A stretch of DNA of 64,000 nt from Blepharisma japonicum. Lineage: Eukaryota > Ciliophora > Heterotrichea > Heterotrichida > Blepharismidae. The stretch spans positions 186,001 to 250,000 of the forward strand of contig CATKHK010000031.1 in the NCBI GenBank assembly GCA_949751835.1, written 5' to 3'. The first letter of the stretch is position 1; the number at the start of each line of letters is the position of its first letter. The notes below the pieces were generated by a model that made no database searches, was not told where the DNA came from, and saw only the letters and a program-made list of their open reading frames with translations. The translations under genes were made by a program, and so were the position numbers. This document shows positions 41,497 through 51,934 of the stretch, piece by piece.

Positions 41497-44400
41497 TTAG
41501 CAGTCTCCACCGCAGTCAATGCTGATTGTGATTACGACTTCAGTTGAGCATCCATCGCATTCTTCATCATCTTCTTTACCTGGTGCTTGTTCTTCTTCAC
41601 CTTGGGTTTGTTCTTCAGCTGGTGCTTGCTCTTCAGCTGGTGCTTGTTCTTCAGCTGGTGCTTGTTCTTCAGCAGGAGCTTGTTCTTCAGCTGGTGCTTG
41701 TTCTTCAGCTTGAGTTTCCTCAACTGGAGCTTCTTCTTCAGCTGGTGCTTGTTCTTCAGCTGGTGCTTGTTCTTCAGCTGGTGCTTGTTCTTCAGCTGGT
41801 GCTTGTTCTTCAGCTGGAGCTTCTTCTGAGCTAGTTTGTTCTTCTACTGGAGCTTGTTCTTCAGCAGGAGCTTGTTCCTCAGCTGGTGCTTCTTCAGCTG
41901 GTGCTTCTTCTTCAGCAGGAGCTTGCTCTTCAGCTGGTGCTTGTTCTTCAGCTGGTGCTTCTTCAGCTGGAGCTTCTTCTTCAACTTGAGTTTGTTCCTC
42001 AGCAGGAGCTTGTTCTTCAGCTGGTGCTTCTTCTGCTGGAGCTTGTTCTTCAGCTGGTGCTTGTTCTTCAGCTGGTGCTTGTTCTTCGGCTGGTGCTTCT
42101 TCTTCAGCTGGTGCTTCTTCAGCTGGTGCTTCTTCTTCAGCTTGAGTTTCCTCTGCTGGAGCTTGTTCTTCAGCTGGTGCTTCTTCAGCTGGTGCTTCTT
42201 CAGCTGGTGCTTCTTCAGCTGGTGCTTCTTCTTCAGCTGGTGCTTCTTCAGCAGGTGCTTGTTCTTCAGCTGGTGCTTGTTCTTCAGCTGGTGCTTGCTC
42301 TTCAGCTGGTGCTTCTTCAGCAGGTGCTTGTTCTTCAGCTGGTGCTTCTTCTTCAGCTTGAGTTTCCTCTGCTGGAGCTTCTTCTTCTACTGGAGCTTCT
42401 TCTTCTACTGGAGCTTCTTCTTCTACTGGAGCTTCTTCTTCTACTGGAGCTTGTTCTTCAGCAGGAGCTTCTTCAGCTGGTGCTTCTTCTTCAGCAGGTG
42501 CTTGTTCTTCAGCTGGTGCTTCTTCTTCAGCTGGTGCTTGTTCTTCAGCTGGTGCTTCTTCTTCAACTGGTGCTTCTTCAGCTGGTGCTTCTTCTTCAGC
42601 TGGTGCTTGTTCTTCAGCTGGTGCTTCTTCTTCAGCTGGTGCTTGTTCTTCAGCTGGTGCTTTTTCAGCTGGTGCTTCTTCTTCAGCAGGAGCTTGTTCT
42701 TCAGCTGGAGCTTCTTCTGAACTAGTTTGTTCTTCTACTGGAGCTTGTTCTTCAGCTGGTGCTTCTTCTTCAACTGGAGCTTGTTCTTCAGCTGGTGCTT
42801 GTTCTTCAGCTGGTGCTTCTTCTTCAGCAGGTGCTTCTTCTTCAGCAGGTGCTTGTTCTTCAGCTGGTGCTTCTTCTTCAGCTTGAGTTTCCTCTGCTGG
42901 AGCTTGTTCTTCAGCTGGTGCTTCTTCAACTGGTGCTTCTTCTTCAGCAGGTGCTTGCTCTTCAGCTGGTGCTTCTTCTTCTGCTGGAGCTTCTTCTGCT
43001 GGTGCTTCTTCTTCAGCTTGAGTTTCCTCTGCTGGAGCTTGCTCTTCAACTGGTGCTTCTTCAGCTGGTGCTTCTTCAGCTGGTGCTTCTTCTTCAGCAG
43101 GTGCTTCTTCAGCTGGTGCTTCTTCTTCAGCAGGTGCTTGTTCTTCAGCTGGTGCTTCTTCTTCAGCTTGAGTTTCCTCTGCTGGAGCTTGTTCTTCAGC
43201 TGGTGCTTCTTCAGCTGGTGCTTCTTCTTCAGCTGGTGCTTCTTCAGCTGGTGCTTCTTCTTCAGCAGGTGCTTCTTCAGCTGGTGCTTGTTCTTCAGCT
43301 GGTGCTTGTTCTTCAGCTGGTGCTTGTTCTTCAGCTTGAGTTTCCTCTGCTGGAGCTTGTTCTTCAACTGGTGCTTCTTCAGCTGGTGCTTCTTCAGCTG
43401 GTGCTTCTTCTTCAGCAGGTGCTTCTTCAGCTGGTGCTTCTTCTTCAGCTGGTGCTTCTTCTTCAGCTGGTGCTTCTTCTTCAGCTTGAGTTTCCTCTGC
43501 TGGAGCTTGCTCTTCAACTGGTGCTTCTTCAGCTGGTGCTTCTTCTTCAGCTGGTGCTTGCTCTTCGGCTGGAGCCTCTTCTGATTGAGATTCTTCTGCT
43601 GGAGCTTGTTCTTCAGCTGGTGCTTCTTCTTCAGCTGGAGCTTCTTCTGCTGGAGCTTGTTCTTCAGCTGGTGCTTCTTCTGCTGGTGCTTCTTCTTCAG
43701 CTGGTGCTTGTTCTTCAGCTGGGGCTTCTTCTGCTGGAGCTTCTTCTTCAGCTGGTGCTTGTTCTTCAGCTGGAGCTTCTTCTGATTGGGTTTGTTCTTC
43801 AGCTGGTGCTTGTTCCTCAGCTGGAGCTTCTTCGACTGGTGCTTCTTCTTCAGCTGGTGCTTGTTCTTCAGCTTGAGTTTCCTCAGCTGGAGCTTCTTCT
43901 GCTGGAGCTTCTTCTTCAGCTGGTGCTTGTTCTTCAGCTGGTGCTTCTTCTGCTGGTGCTTCTTCTTCAGCTGGTGCTTGTTCTTCAGCTGGAGCTTCTT
44001 CTGCTGGAGCTTGCTCTTCAGCTGGTGCTTCTTCTTCAGCTTGAGTTTCCTCAGCTGGAGCTTCTTCTACTGGAGCTTCTTCTTCAGCTGGTGCTTCTTC
44101 TGATTGGGTTTGTTCTTCAGCAGGAGCTTGTTCTTCAGCTGGTGCTTGTTCTTCAGCTGGTGCTTCTTCTTCAGTTGGAGCTTCTTGCTGTTGTTCTTCA
44201 GCTGGTGCTTCTTCTTCAGCTTGAGTTTCCTCAGCTGGAGCTTCTTGCTGTTGTTCTTCGGCTGGTGCTTGCTCTTCAGCTGGTGCTTCTTCTTCAGCTG
44301 GAGCTTCTTCTGCTGGAGCTTCTTCTTCAGCTGGAGCTTCTTCTGTTGGTGCTTCTTCTTCAGCTGGAGCTTCTTCTGATTGGGTTTGTTCTTCAGCTGG

Positions 44401-46632
44401 TGCCTGTTCTTCAGCTGGAGCTTCTTCTGCTGGAGCTTCTTCTTCAGCTGGTGCTTCTTCTTCTACTGGTGCTTGCTCTTCAGCTGGGGCTTCTTCTGCT
44501 GGAGCTTCTTCTTCAGCTGGTGCTTGCTCTTCAGCTGGTGCTTCTTCTGCTGGTGCTTCTTCTTCAGCTGGTGCTTGTTCTTCAGCTGGAGCTTCTTCTA
44601 CTGGAGCTTGTTCTTCAGCTGGTGCTTCTTCTTCAGCTTGAGCTTCCTCAGCTGGAGCTTCTTCTGCTGGAGCTTCTTCTGCTGGAGCTTCTTCTGCTGG
44701 AGCTTCTTCTTCAGCTGGTGCTTGTTCTTCAGCTGGTGCTTCTTCTGCTGGTGCTTCTTCTTCAGCTGGTGCTTGTTCTTCAGCTGGAGCTTCTTCTGCT
44801 GGAGCTTGTTCTTCAGCTGGTGCTTCTTCTTCAGCTTGAGTTTCCTCAGCTGGAGCTTCTTCTACTGGAGCTTCTTCTTCAGCTGGTGCTTGTTCTTCAG
44901 CTGGTGCTTCTTCTGCTGGTGCTTGCTCTTCAGCTGGTGCTTCTTCTTCAGCTGGTGCTTGTTCTTCAGCTGGTGCTTGCTCTTCGGCTGGAGCTTCTTC
45001 TGATTGAGTTTGTTCTTCAGCTGGTACTTGTTCTTCAGCTGGAGCTTCTTCTGATTGAGTTTGTTCTTCAGCAGGGGCTTGCTCTTCAGCTTGAACTTCT
45101 TCTGATTGTTCTTCAGCTGGTGCTTCTTCTTCAACTTGAGCTTGTTCTTCAGCAGGAGCTTCTTCTGAACTAGTTTGTTCCTCAGCAGGAGCTTGTTCTT
45201 CAGCAGGAGCTTGTTCCTCAGCTGGTGCTTCTTCTTCAGCAGGTGCTTGTTCTTCAGCTGGTGCTTGTTCTTCAGCTTGAGTTTCCTCTGCTGGAGCTTG
45301 TTCTTCAGCTGGTGCTTCTTCAACTGGTGCTTCTTCTTCAGCTGGTGCTTGCTCTTCAGCTGGTGCTTCTTCTTCTACTGGTGCTTCTTCTTCAGCTGGT
45401 GCTTGTTCTTCAGCTGGAGCTTCTTCTGCTGGAGCTTCTTCTGCTGGAGCTTCTTCTGAGCTAGTTTGTTCTTCTACTGGAGCTTGTTCTTCAGCTGGTG
45501 CTTGTTCTTCAGCTGGTGCTTCTTCTTCAGCTGGTGCTTCTTCTTCTTCAGCTGGTGCTTGTTCTTCAGCTGGTGCTTCTTCTGCTGGTGCTTGCTCTTC
45601 AGCTGGTGCTTCTTCTGCTGGTGCTTGTTCTTCAGCTGGAGCTTCTTCTGATTGGGTTTGCTCTTCAGCAGGTGCTTGTTCTTCAGCTGGTGCTTGTTCT
45701 TCAGCTGGTGCTTGCTCTTCAGCTGGTGCTTCTTCTTCAGCTGGTGCTTGTTCTTCAACTGGTGCTTCTTCTTCAGCTGGTGCTTGTTCTTCAACTGGTG
45801 CTTGCTCTTCAGCTGGAGCTTCTTCTGATTGAGTTTGTTCCTCAGCTGGTGCTTGTTCTTCAGCTGGAGCTTCTTCTGATTGGGTTTGCTCTTCAGCAGG
45901 TGCTTGCTCTTCAGCTGGTGCTTGTTCTTCAGCAGGGGCTTGTTCTTCAGCAACTTCTTCAGTTGGCTGCTCTTCAGTGGAGCTTTCTTCTTCAGAAATA
46001 GTTTCAGATGACCATCCAGTGGCATCATCTTCTTCTGATTCAATAGTTTCTCCTGGTGAAGTTTCTTCAGCTGGTGCTTGTTCTTCAGCTTGTTCCTCAG
46101 CTGGAGCTTCTTCTACTGGAGCAGATTCCTCAGCAGCTTGTTCTTCTTCAGTTTCTTCAGGAGTTACATCATTTGTATTATCAACAACTTCGGTAATATC
46201 AGCTCCATTATCTGGATCCTCGACTTCAGGCTCTTCTGAGGTATCAACATCAGTATTTGCTGTATTTGCAGCTGCAGTTTCAGCTAAGTCGGTAGTGGAG
46301 GCTGAATCAGTAACAGCTTCTTCAAGTTGGTCGGTGTCAATGTCTCCATCAGTTGCTTCGACTAAGCTTTCTGTTTTTTCTTGTTCATCACAAGTACAGG
46401 AAATAAGGCCTAAAGAGATTTGTTGGAGATACATAATAGTCTCCTTATAAGTCATATCTGGATCAGCGTTCTTATAACAATCACATGTTGTAAAGTCTTC
46501 AGGTTCATAATATTGGAGAAGAACTGCCGCGAGTTCTTGCTTGAAATTAAGTTCAGCTTGGTTAACACGAGTTTTGGATGCTGCAACTAGCGAGAGAGCT
46601 AAGGCAGCGAGGACAATCAATTTCATTGCCAT
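41497..46632 (-). CDS. Secreted Ala-Pro-Glu-Gln repeat protein with Cys-containing ends
   Basis: 1,711 residues in one exon on the minus strand. I start at ATG 46630-46632 because MAMKLIVLAALALSLVAAS is a clear signal peptide. The N-terminal ~160 residues have a small Cys-bearing region (YYEPEDFTTCDCYKNADPD, then ISCTCDEQE) and an acidic Thr/Asp-rich linker. Then ~1,500 residues are built from APAEEQ, APAEEE and TQAEE units, with occasional APVEE, TQSEE and TSSEE variants. The C-terminus ends ECDGCSTEVVITISIDCGGDC. There is no Trp and no hydrophobic span after the signal. The net charge is extremely negative. Such a chain should be extended, secreted and able to bind cations, with cysteines at both ends for crosslinking. 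I know no family that fits; a structural role in surface coat, cyst wall or secretion granules is inference only. Confidence 0.85.
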   Translation of the reverse strand: MAMKLIVLAALALSLVAASKTRVNQAELNFKQELAAVLLQYYEPEDFTTCDCYKNADPDMTYKETIMYLQQISLGLISCTCDEQEKTESLVEATDGDIDTDQLEEAVTDSASTTDLAETAAANTANTDVDTSEEPEVEDPDNGADITEVVDNTNDVTPEETEEEQAAEESAPVEEAPAEEQAEEQAPAEETSPGETIESEEDDATGWSSETISEEESSTEEQPTEEVAEEQAPAEEQAPAEEQAPAEEQTQSEEAPAEEQAPAEEQTQSEEAPAEEQAPVEEQAPAEEEAPVEEQAPAEEEAPAEEQAPAEEQAPAEEQAPAEEQTQSEEAPAEEQAPAEEAPAEEQAPAEEAPAEEQAPAEEEEAPAEEEAPAEEQAPAEEQAPVEEQTSSEEAPAEEAPAEEAPAEEQAPAEEEAPVEEEAPAEEQAPAEEEAPVEEAPAEEQAPAEETQAEEQAPAEEQAPAEEEAPAEEQAPAEEQAPAEEQTSSEEAPAEEQAQVEEEAPAEEQSEEVQAEEQAPAEEQTQSEEAPAEEQVPAEEQTQSEEAPAEEQAPAEEQAPAEEEAPAEEQAPAEEAPAEEQAPAEEEAPVEEAPAEETQAEEEAPAEEQAPAEEAPAEEQAPAEEEAPAEEAPAEEQAPAEEEAPAEEAPAEEAPAEEAPAEEAQAEEEAPAEEQAPVEEAPAEEQAPAEEEAPAEEAPAEEQAPAEEEAPAEEAPAEEQAPVEEEAPAEEEAPAEEAPAEEQAPAEEQTQSEEAPAEEEAPTEEAPAEEEAPAEEAPAEEEAPAEEQAPAEEQQQEAPAEETQAEEEAPAEEQQQEAPTEEEAPAEEQAPAEEQAPAEEQTQSEEAPAEEEAPVEEAPAEETQAEEEAPAEEQAPAEEAPAEEQAPAEEEAPAEEAPAEEQAPAEEEAPAEEAPAEETQAEEQAPAEEEAPVEEAPAEEQAPAEEQTQSEEAPAEEQAPAEEEAPAEEAPAEEQAPAEEEAPAEEAPAEEQAPAEEAPAEEEAPAEEQAPAEESQSEEAPAEEQAPAEEEAPAEEAPVEEQAPAEETQAEEEAPAEEEAPAEEEAPAEEAPAEEEAPAEEAPAEEAPVEEQAPAEETQAEEQAPAEEQAPAEEQAPAEEAPAEEEAPAEEAPAEEEAPAEEAPAEEQAPAEETQAEEEAPAEEQAPAEEEAPAEEAPAEEEAPAEEAPAEEAPVEEQAPAEETQAEEEAPAEEAPAEEEAPAEEQAPAEEEAPVEEAPAEEQAPAEETQAEEEAPAEEQAPAEEEAPAEEEAPAEEQAPAEEQAPVEEEAPAEEQAPVEEQTSSEEAPAEEQAPAEEEAPAEKAPAEEQAPAEEEAPAEEQAPAEEEAPAEEAPVEEEAPAEEQAPAEEEAPAEEQAPAEEEAPAEEAPAEEQAPVEEEAPVEEEAPVEEEAPVEEEAPAEETQAEEEAPAEEQAPAEEAPAEEQAPAEEQAPAEEQAPAEEAPAEEEAPAEEAPAEEAPAEEAPAEEQAPAEETQAEEEAPAEEAPAEEEAPAEEQAPAEEQAPAEEQAPAEEAPAEEQAPAEEQTQVEEEAPAEEAPAEEQAPAEEQAPAEEEAPAEEAPAEEQAPAEEQAPVEEQTSSEEAPAEEQAPAEEQAPAEEQAPAEEQAPAEEEAPVEETQAEEQAPAEEQAPAEEQAPAEEQAPAEEQAPAEEQTQGEEEQAPGKEDDEECDGCSTEVVITISIDCGGDC
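41590..45950 (-). repeat. Minisatellite coding for (AP[A/V]EE[Q/E])n
   Basis: About 4.4 kb of 15- to 18-base units, and higher-order groups of them, coding for AP(A/V)EE plus an optional Q or E. Units vary at the third codon position (gct/gca, ctt/cct), so they are not freshly identical. The high-order order of units differs along the tract, as expected from repeated unequal exchange or slippage. Confidence 0.9.
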
Positions 46633-48627
46633 TAAATTATAGTGTAAAACGGATAAACCTATGTCCTTATATCCGTAAAAACATGGAAGACCTTTTGGGA
46701 TTTTCACCCAAAAAGCGAAGATTCGGGGCAAAGGAGGAGAAAAATCAAGATAAAATATAGGAAAAATATAGGCGCGTATGCAGAAAATGATTGAGAATTG
46801 TTTGGTGGATTTTTGTGGGATATGGGAAGCAGAATCTCGAGATTTTTAAAAAAGTCAGAATTTAGCTGGAAAAACGCATAATTATTTGGAAAAGATATAG
46901 TAAATCAGTTTTCACAGTAATATTTCAAAATACTGAATATTTCTTTATTATTTTAACTAAGAAGAAATCTTTTCAAGACTTGCTTAAAATTTTAACACTC
47001 TTTTATACTCAATTTTAAACGAGAACGGGTTATTTAAATTGTTTTATTAGATTTAGCAGTAGTCTTTCATTTGAAGTGCTTCTATATTAGATTCTGAAGT
47101 TTTCTTACAATAAAACTCATAAATTCTCTTGAGATCGAGTAATATTCTAAAAATGTGATAAATCTTGCTTTTGATGGGGCTTTTTTCTGATTTTACTGCT
47201 TTAAATCAAAATAGAACCTTTAAAAACAGAGAGATTTGCTGAATGGTTAAGCCTAGTTGCACAGTAACACCAAAATCCGCACTTTATATAAGTCCAGGTA
47301 TTGAAAAACGCACATTTTTAATATAAGAAAAATCAAAAGGTCCGGAGGTGATTAAATATCTATATTTTTTATTTAAAATCGCTTATTTACTACCGAAACC
47401 TAATTTTAACTTCTAGATTCTCTCCAAAACGATTTTAAAGTTTTTTCAGCAATATTTGGCTAAGAATTTAGCTTAAAATAACAATAATAGTAAGATATGA
47501 ATTAAGAAAGAATCCAAACACTTTAAAAATCAATAATTCTTGAGTTATAAGCTTTAAGATAATTTTAAACTTTGAATTAAACAATTTTCTTTAAAAAAGT
47601 GAAATTAAATGCGATTTGCATATCAAAATTTTGATGCGATAATATGAAAGGCTTTGCTCAAAAAATTTCAAAAATTAAGCATCAGACTCGAATTTTACTT
47701 TTTAAATCATTCAAAGTTATTAATTAAATCAACCTAGTTTGCAAATAAATAGAATTTTTGCATATAACATTGGAAGTCGATAGTATAGCAAAAATCATGA
47801 GTTTCAGAATTCTTATTTTATTAATGTTTCATACAAATATTTGTTTAATTGCTCTGAATTTCATTTCAAAGCAAAATGGTCAGAAAATGTTTAGATAAAT
47901 GAATATGGATGAAGGTGATACCATATCAAGCGTTACAGCACAAAAATGCCTGTTTATTTTTTATTTTTAATAGTAAATTATTCCCCATCAAGAGAAAATT
48001 TCTTATTTTAAACTTTGAGGGTTTATTTATGAATTAAATAATACTAAGTCAATGAGTTTAATTTTAATAGCCATATTCATCTCATAACTCTCTTTTTCCA
48101 AACTAAAAAGTTTTTCCTAAGCAATTAATAATTTTTAAAATAAGAATATTTATAAACCTTTATGGCAGCTTAATAGAATTGAAATTATCAGCTAGAATGT
48201 TATTTTAAGCTACTTGTAGCCTGTCTAAAGCGAGAAATTAGAGTAGACATTTTAGTGATAAAAATTCTGAGCTTTTTATTAATACCAAATTAATCAAGGA
48301 CATTAATTTATTTGATATTTAAAGATTCATGCACTATCTAATTCACTTTACAGTAAAAGTTTTATAGGAATATAAATTTTTCTTGATATTTAATTTGAAA
48401 AGATTTAATATCAAGCTATATAACAAAATAAATATTAAATAGATTATATATATATTTTTATTAAATATATTTCTTATTACTACTCATCGACTTTGCTAAT
48501 ATTTTACTAATAGGCTTAATATCCCATATTTAAACTTTCCTATTTTTTATCTAATTAATATTTCAAACAAACTTATATCCAAATATTTTTAATAAACTGA
48601 ATAAAATATCTAATATATATATCATCT
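46633..48627. other. 2-kb region without a clear gene
   Basis: Very AT-rich sequence between two minus-strand genes; its left end probably includes the promoter of the repeat protein. A more GC-balanced patch at about 47225-47310 contains ACAGAGAGATTTGC and could be an RNA, but I cannot prove it. No frame above ~60 codons is convincing. Confidence 0.4.
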
Positions 48628-49125
48628 TTAATAAATTTCACAATTCGAACAAAAAGCACTGATTTTACTCTGGCCTCTGCTTTCCCTCAATTTTCTCTCA
48701 TATTTGCTCAATTGATTAATAAATCCTGCATTTGGCATTGTATCTCTATGCTTTTGCTTCAAAAATGCCAAAGCTTTTTTGGCTGAAATTCCCTTCTTTT
48801 TCATCAAATATGCTATAACAATAGTGGTGCTTCTCGATTGCCCCATTATACAATGCACTAATATGCTTCCTTTGCTATCAATTGCGGAGTCAATAAATTC
48901 AATTGCTTCTTCGAAAAAGACTGAGATTTCTGAGTCAATAGTATCAGTTATGTCAAGCTTTTTGTATATAAATTCGTTTGGATATATAGGGTCAATTTCT
49001 TTGCAGCATGTAAGAATGTGTGTGATTTTATTTTCTTTCAAAAGATTGAGATTTTTGGCAGCCGAGCTATTTCCAACAAAAATTCCAGTCGAAATTGGAC
49101 TAAAAGTATCCAAAACACCCAACAT
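48628..49125 (-). CDS. Dual-specificity protein phosphatase
   Basis: 165 residues, one exon. The DUSP fold is complete: PISTGIFVGNSSAAKNLNLL, ITHILTCCKEI (the usual VTHILNVA block), then KKLDITDTIDSEISVFFEEA with the general-acid Asp region. The active site is ILVHCIMGQSRSTTIVIAYL (HCxxGxSRS), with the nucleophilic Cys and the Arg both present. GISAKKALAFLKQKH and RDTMPNAGFINQL match the MAP-kinase-phosphatase/atypical DUSP tail (RPxxxPNxGFxxQL). It removes phosphate from Tyr and Ser/Thr of signalling proteins. No targeting domain is present, so it is an atypical DUSP, close in size to DUSP3/DUSP12-core types. The C-terminus has SAFCSNCEIY, perhaps a metal pair. It starts 8 nt after the stop of the ankyrin gene on the same strand. 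Confidence 0.94.
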   Translation of the reverse strand: MLGVLDTFSPISTGIFVGNSSAAKNLNLLKENKITHILTCCKEIDPIYPNEFIYKKLDITDTIDSEISVFFEEAIEFIDSAIDSKGSILVHCIMGQSRSTTIVIAYLMKKKGISAKKALAFLKQKHRDTMPNAGFINQLSKYERKLRESRGQSKISAFCSNCEIY

Positions 49126-49133
49126 TTATTGTA

Positions 49134-49556
49134 TTAAATTAGTTTAAAGCTATTTCTTGTGGATAACGAAAATATTAAAAAATTTCTCAATTTTTCCCAC
49201 TGGATTAATTTAGGAATTTCCTCATAGAAAATCGTTTCTTTTTCTCCCATTTGTTCTCAAATATCTTCATGTATTCTACTGCCTAGTTTATAAAGCAAAA
49301 CTGCTATATCTCTATGATTATTCCATACAGCCAAACTTAGCGCATTTTCTCTATATCTATCTTCGTGATGAATATCAGCTTCAGCATCTATAAGAAATCT
49401 CACAATTTCTAAAAACCCTCTAGCAGATGCCAGCATTAATGCTGTTTGGTCTAGTTCTGTGGAGCAATTTATGTCTAGGAGGCGCATATTTGCATGCATT
49501 AACATCATTTGTCTTATATTTCCAGTTTGGGCAGAAGAAAGTCATAATTGAGACAT
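49134..49556 (-). CDS. Small ankyrin-repeat protein
   Basis: 140 residues, one exon, with TGA Trp codons near both ends (MSQLWLSS, HEDIWEQMG). ATG 49554-49556 is the first in frame. Ankyrin repeats: SAQTGNIRQMMLMHANMRLL, DQTALMLASARGFLEIVRFL and ENALSLAVWNNHRDIAVLLY, each with the TALxxAxxxGxxxIxxxLL pattern. A charged ~35-residue C-terminal tail follows. It is a protein-interaction module with no catalytic part. Partners are unknown; the tight spacing with the phosphatase gene downstream on the same strand may not mean function in common. Confidence 0.8.
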
Positions 49557-49610
49557 TTTCTGTCTAAATTTAATCAGGCTTTTCAGTTATGATTTCATAA
49601 TAATTTTACG

Positions 49611-51914
49611 ATGGGTTGTGGTGGCTCAAAGAAAAGCAGCAAGATTGCAGCACCTCAAAAAGTAGTTGGAGGAAAAGAAAAGCCTTCAAATCTAACACAA
49701 GGAAATGCACAAATTAATGGCAATCAGCAAACTTCATCAACACCAGGAAGAAACGCAGTAGTAGCTAGCCAGAAAAATGAAGAAAAACCTAATTCAGCTT
49801 CAAAAGACCAGCAGCCAAAACAAGCTGAAAAAATCGTTTCAAAACCTATAGAAGTGAAACCTCAAGAAAAAGCCAAATCTCCAGAGTCAAAATCCCCAGA
49901 AAATGGGCCAACTCCTTCGAATATCCAAAAAACTAAAGAAGATTTAAAATCAGCTGCTATGGTGCATACAGATATAAAACCTATCCAAAAAACCTCGTCT
50001 ATTAAATCAGAAGATGTTAAAAAAATTGAAAATTCTCCTAGAAATGAAGAATCCAAGCTTCCACAAACAGCTAAAAATCCTCCTTCAAAAAAACAAGAAG
50101 AATTAAAACAGCCACAAACAGCCAAGAATCCTCCATCTCAAAAAGAAGAATTAAAACAGCCACAAACAGCTAAAAACCCTCCTCTGCAAAAGAATGAAGA
50201 AACCAAAGCTCAGACCTTAAAAAACCCTCCCCAAAAGCCTAAACCTTCAGCTTCGAACACTGAAATAGTCCACAGCCAAAGTTTGTCAGATTTCAAACAC
50301 CCAACAACCTACAACAAAGTAATCTGGGCTAAGCAAAGACCTAGTGCCAATGATGGTCACAAGCCTGCTGTCGTTTTCAACGTCGAAGTTAACGGGGTCA
50401 CTGAAAAATTGACTTTCAACGATTTTCCTATCACCAGCTCCCAATCAAAAAATATCCCAAAAGTAGTCGACTGTATCGCTTATATATTAAAATCTCAAAG
50501 AGAAATTGAAGAAGTCAAAAAAATTAACACAGAGTTCAAATATGTCTGAAGCCAAAGCGTCATTTGTGATAACCCACAGCTTATAGCTGATATTGAGCCT
50601 ACTTGTGAAGAGATGGGGATGTCTATTGTAAATAGTATGGACGAATTTATGAAAAAAGTTTATAATGATGATAGAAAATTATATGTCTTACTTAAAGAAG
50701 TATTTATGAAAATTGATAAAGATAGTAGCGGATCTATAGATATGAGTGAGCTTGCATTAGCAACAGAACAGCTTGGAGAAAACCCTAATCAGAGCGAAAT
50801 TCAGCACGCAATGCAAGTAATGGATTTAAATCATGATGGAAAAATCAATTTCAGGGAATTTGTATACTGGTGGAAACGAGGAAGACAAGGCGCAATTTCG
50901 ATACAGAAAATGGCAGGAAGCTTTGCAAGCAAGTTTGCTGCAAATGTGCCAGGCTCAGTAGATTTATTGAGAAATATTGGTATTGGGAAGAGAACTATTG
51001 ATAAAACAACATATACGAAAGAGCTTTCTTTGAGAGTTGGGCAAGACTTTTCAGACTCAAAGCTCAGTATGCGGCTGCTTTTAGGAAAAAGTGCCAAAAG
51101 GGAACAAATTCTGCATGAAGCAAACCAAGCTTTATCATTTAATATGCGCGAAAGCTGGGTAGCTGTAGCCCTCACCACAAAAACTGGAGACGCTTCTTCA
51201 GACCATTCCCAGCTTGCTCAAGACACCTGCAAATCTTTATTAAATTCATTTTTAGCATCAGCTTATGATGGACAGACACTACAAAACGCTTTAGGCGCAA
51301 ATGCACAGGTAATGGGAAATAAAGTTTTTGTAGGAGCCTGAATTGATTTAAATAACGAAAAATTCGACCTTGTACAAGACCAGATAGCACTGGTAGAAAG
51401 AGTGATAAGGTCACCAGTCGACGATTATATTGATTTATCATTACAATTTAAAAATGGGATAAAAAACCTACAATCTGACGAAAAAACAAGCAATGAAATG
51501 TTATTTGAAGCTTTTAGGCTGAAATTTACATATGTGCATTGGGTGAAATGTTTAGAAATGATTCTTGCAGTCAGAGGAAAATCCACAAATTCAGCTGATT
51601 TCTTCCCTATGTCTTTACTTATGATGTCAGGAAATATAGACTTGAAATTCAAGCACATCAGTGAGATCCCAAAAGTCTTTTTCCCACAGCAGGCGATGGA
51701 GGCTCCTCAAGCTGAATGCTTTTTGAATACCATGAAGCAGATGATGAAATCCTATATAAATGACACCCCTTATATGGCAAACGTAATTAAAGAAATCGTC
51801 GAAAACTTTGCATCAAAAATTGAAGTGATTTTTAGGTTCAACAACCTTGGTTTGAAGATAGAAATTGAAGCAGACGGCCTCAATGAGTTTTATCAAGCTT
51901 TAATTAGTGATTAA
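49611..51914 (+). CDS. Myristoylated EF-hand protein
   Basis: 767 residues in one exon with TGA Trp codons (EFKYVWSQSV, VFVGAWIDLN). The start MGCGGSKKSSK carries Gly2 (myristoylation) and Cys3 (palmitoylation), so it is likely held on a membrane. Residues ~10-230 are low-complexity Lys/Pro/Ser-rich with three tandem units of ELKQPQTAKNPPxQK type. EF-hands sit at ~362-440: DKDSSGSIDMSE and DLNHDGKINFRE, both with complete ligand sets, so real Ca2+ binding is expected. The rest, ~330 residues, is helical and resembles the core of ciliate EF-hand proteins without a known fold. A Ca2+-dependent membrane-associated regulator is inferred. The next gene, also EF-hand, starts 20 nt beyond the stop. 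Confidence 0.85.
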
Positions 51915-51934
51915 TAGAAGTATTTTTATAAATT

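Noticed and set aside
42759-45173. Very long open frames on the plus strand opposite the acidic repeat gene (one of 804 codons, rich in Leu, Gln and Val)
   Set aside because: They are by-products of a stop-free repeat read on the wrong strand. The minus frame has a signal peptide and Cys-containing ends, and the plus frames have neither.
41590-45950. CRISPR-like array
   Set aside because: The repeat is coding, in frame, and has no unique spacers of constant length.
47238-47251. tRNA-Ser/Leu-like D-arm (GCTGAATGGTTAAG)
   Set aside because: No pairing acceptor stem and no GGTTCGA-type T-arm follow at the right distance, so I do not call a tRNA.
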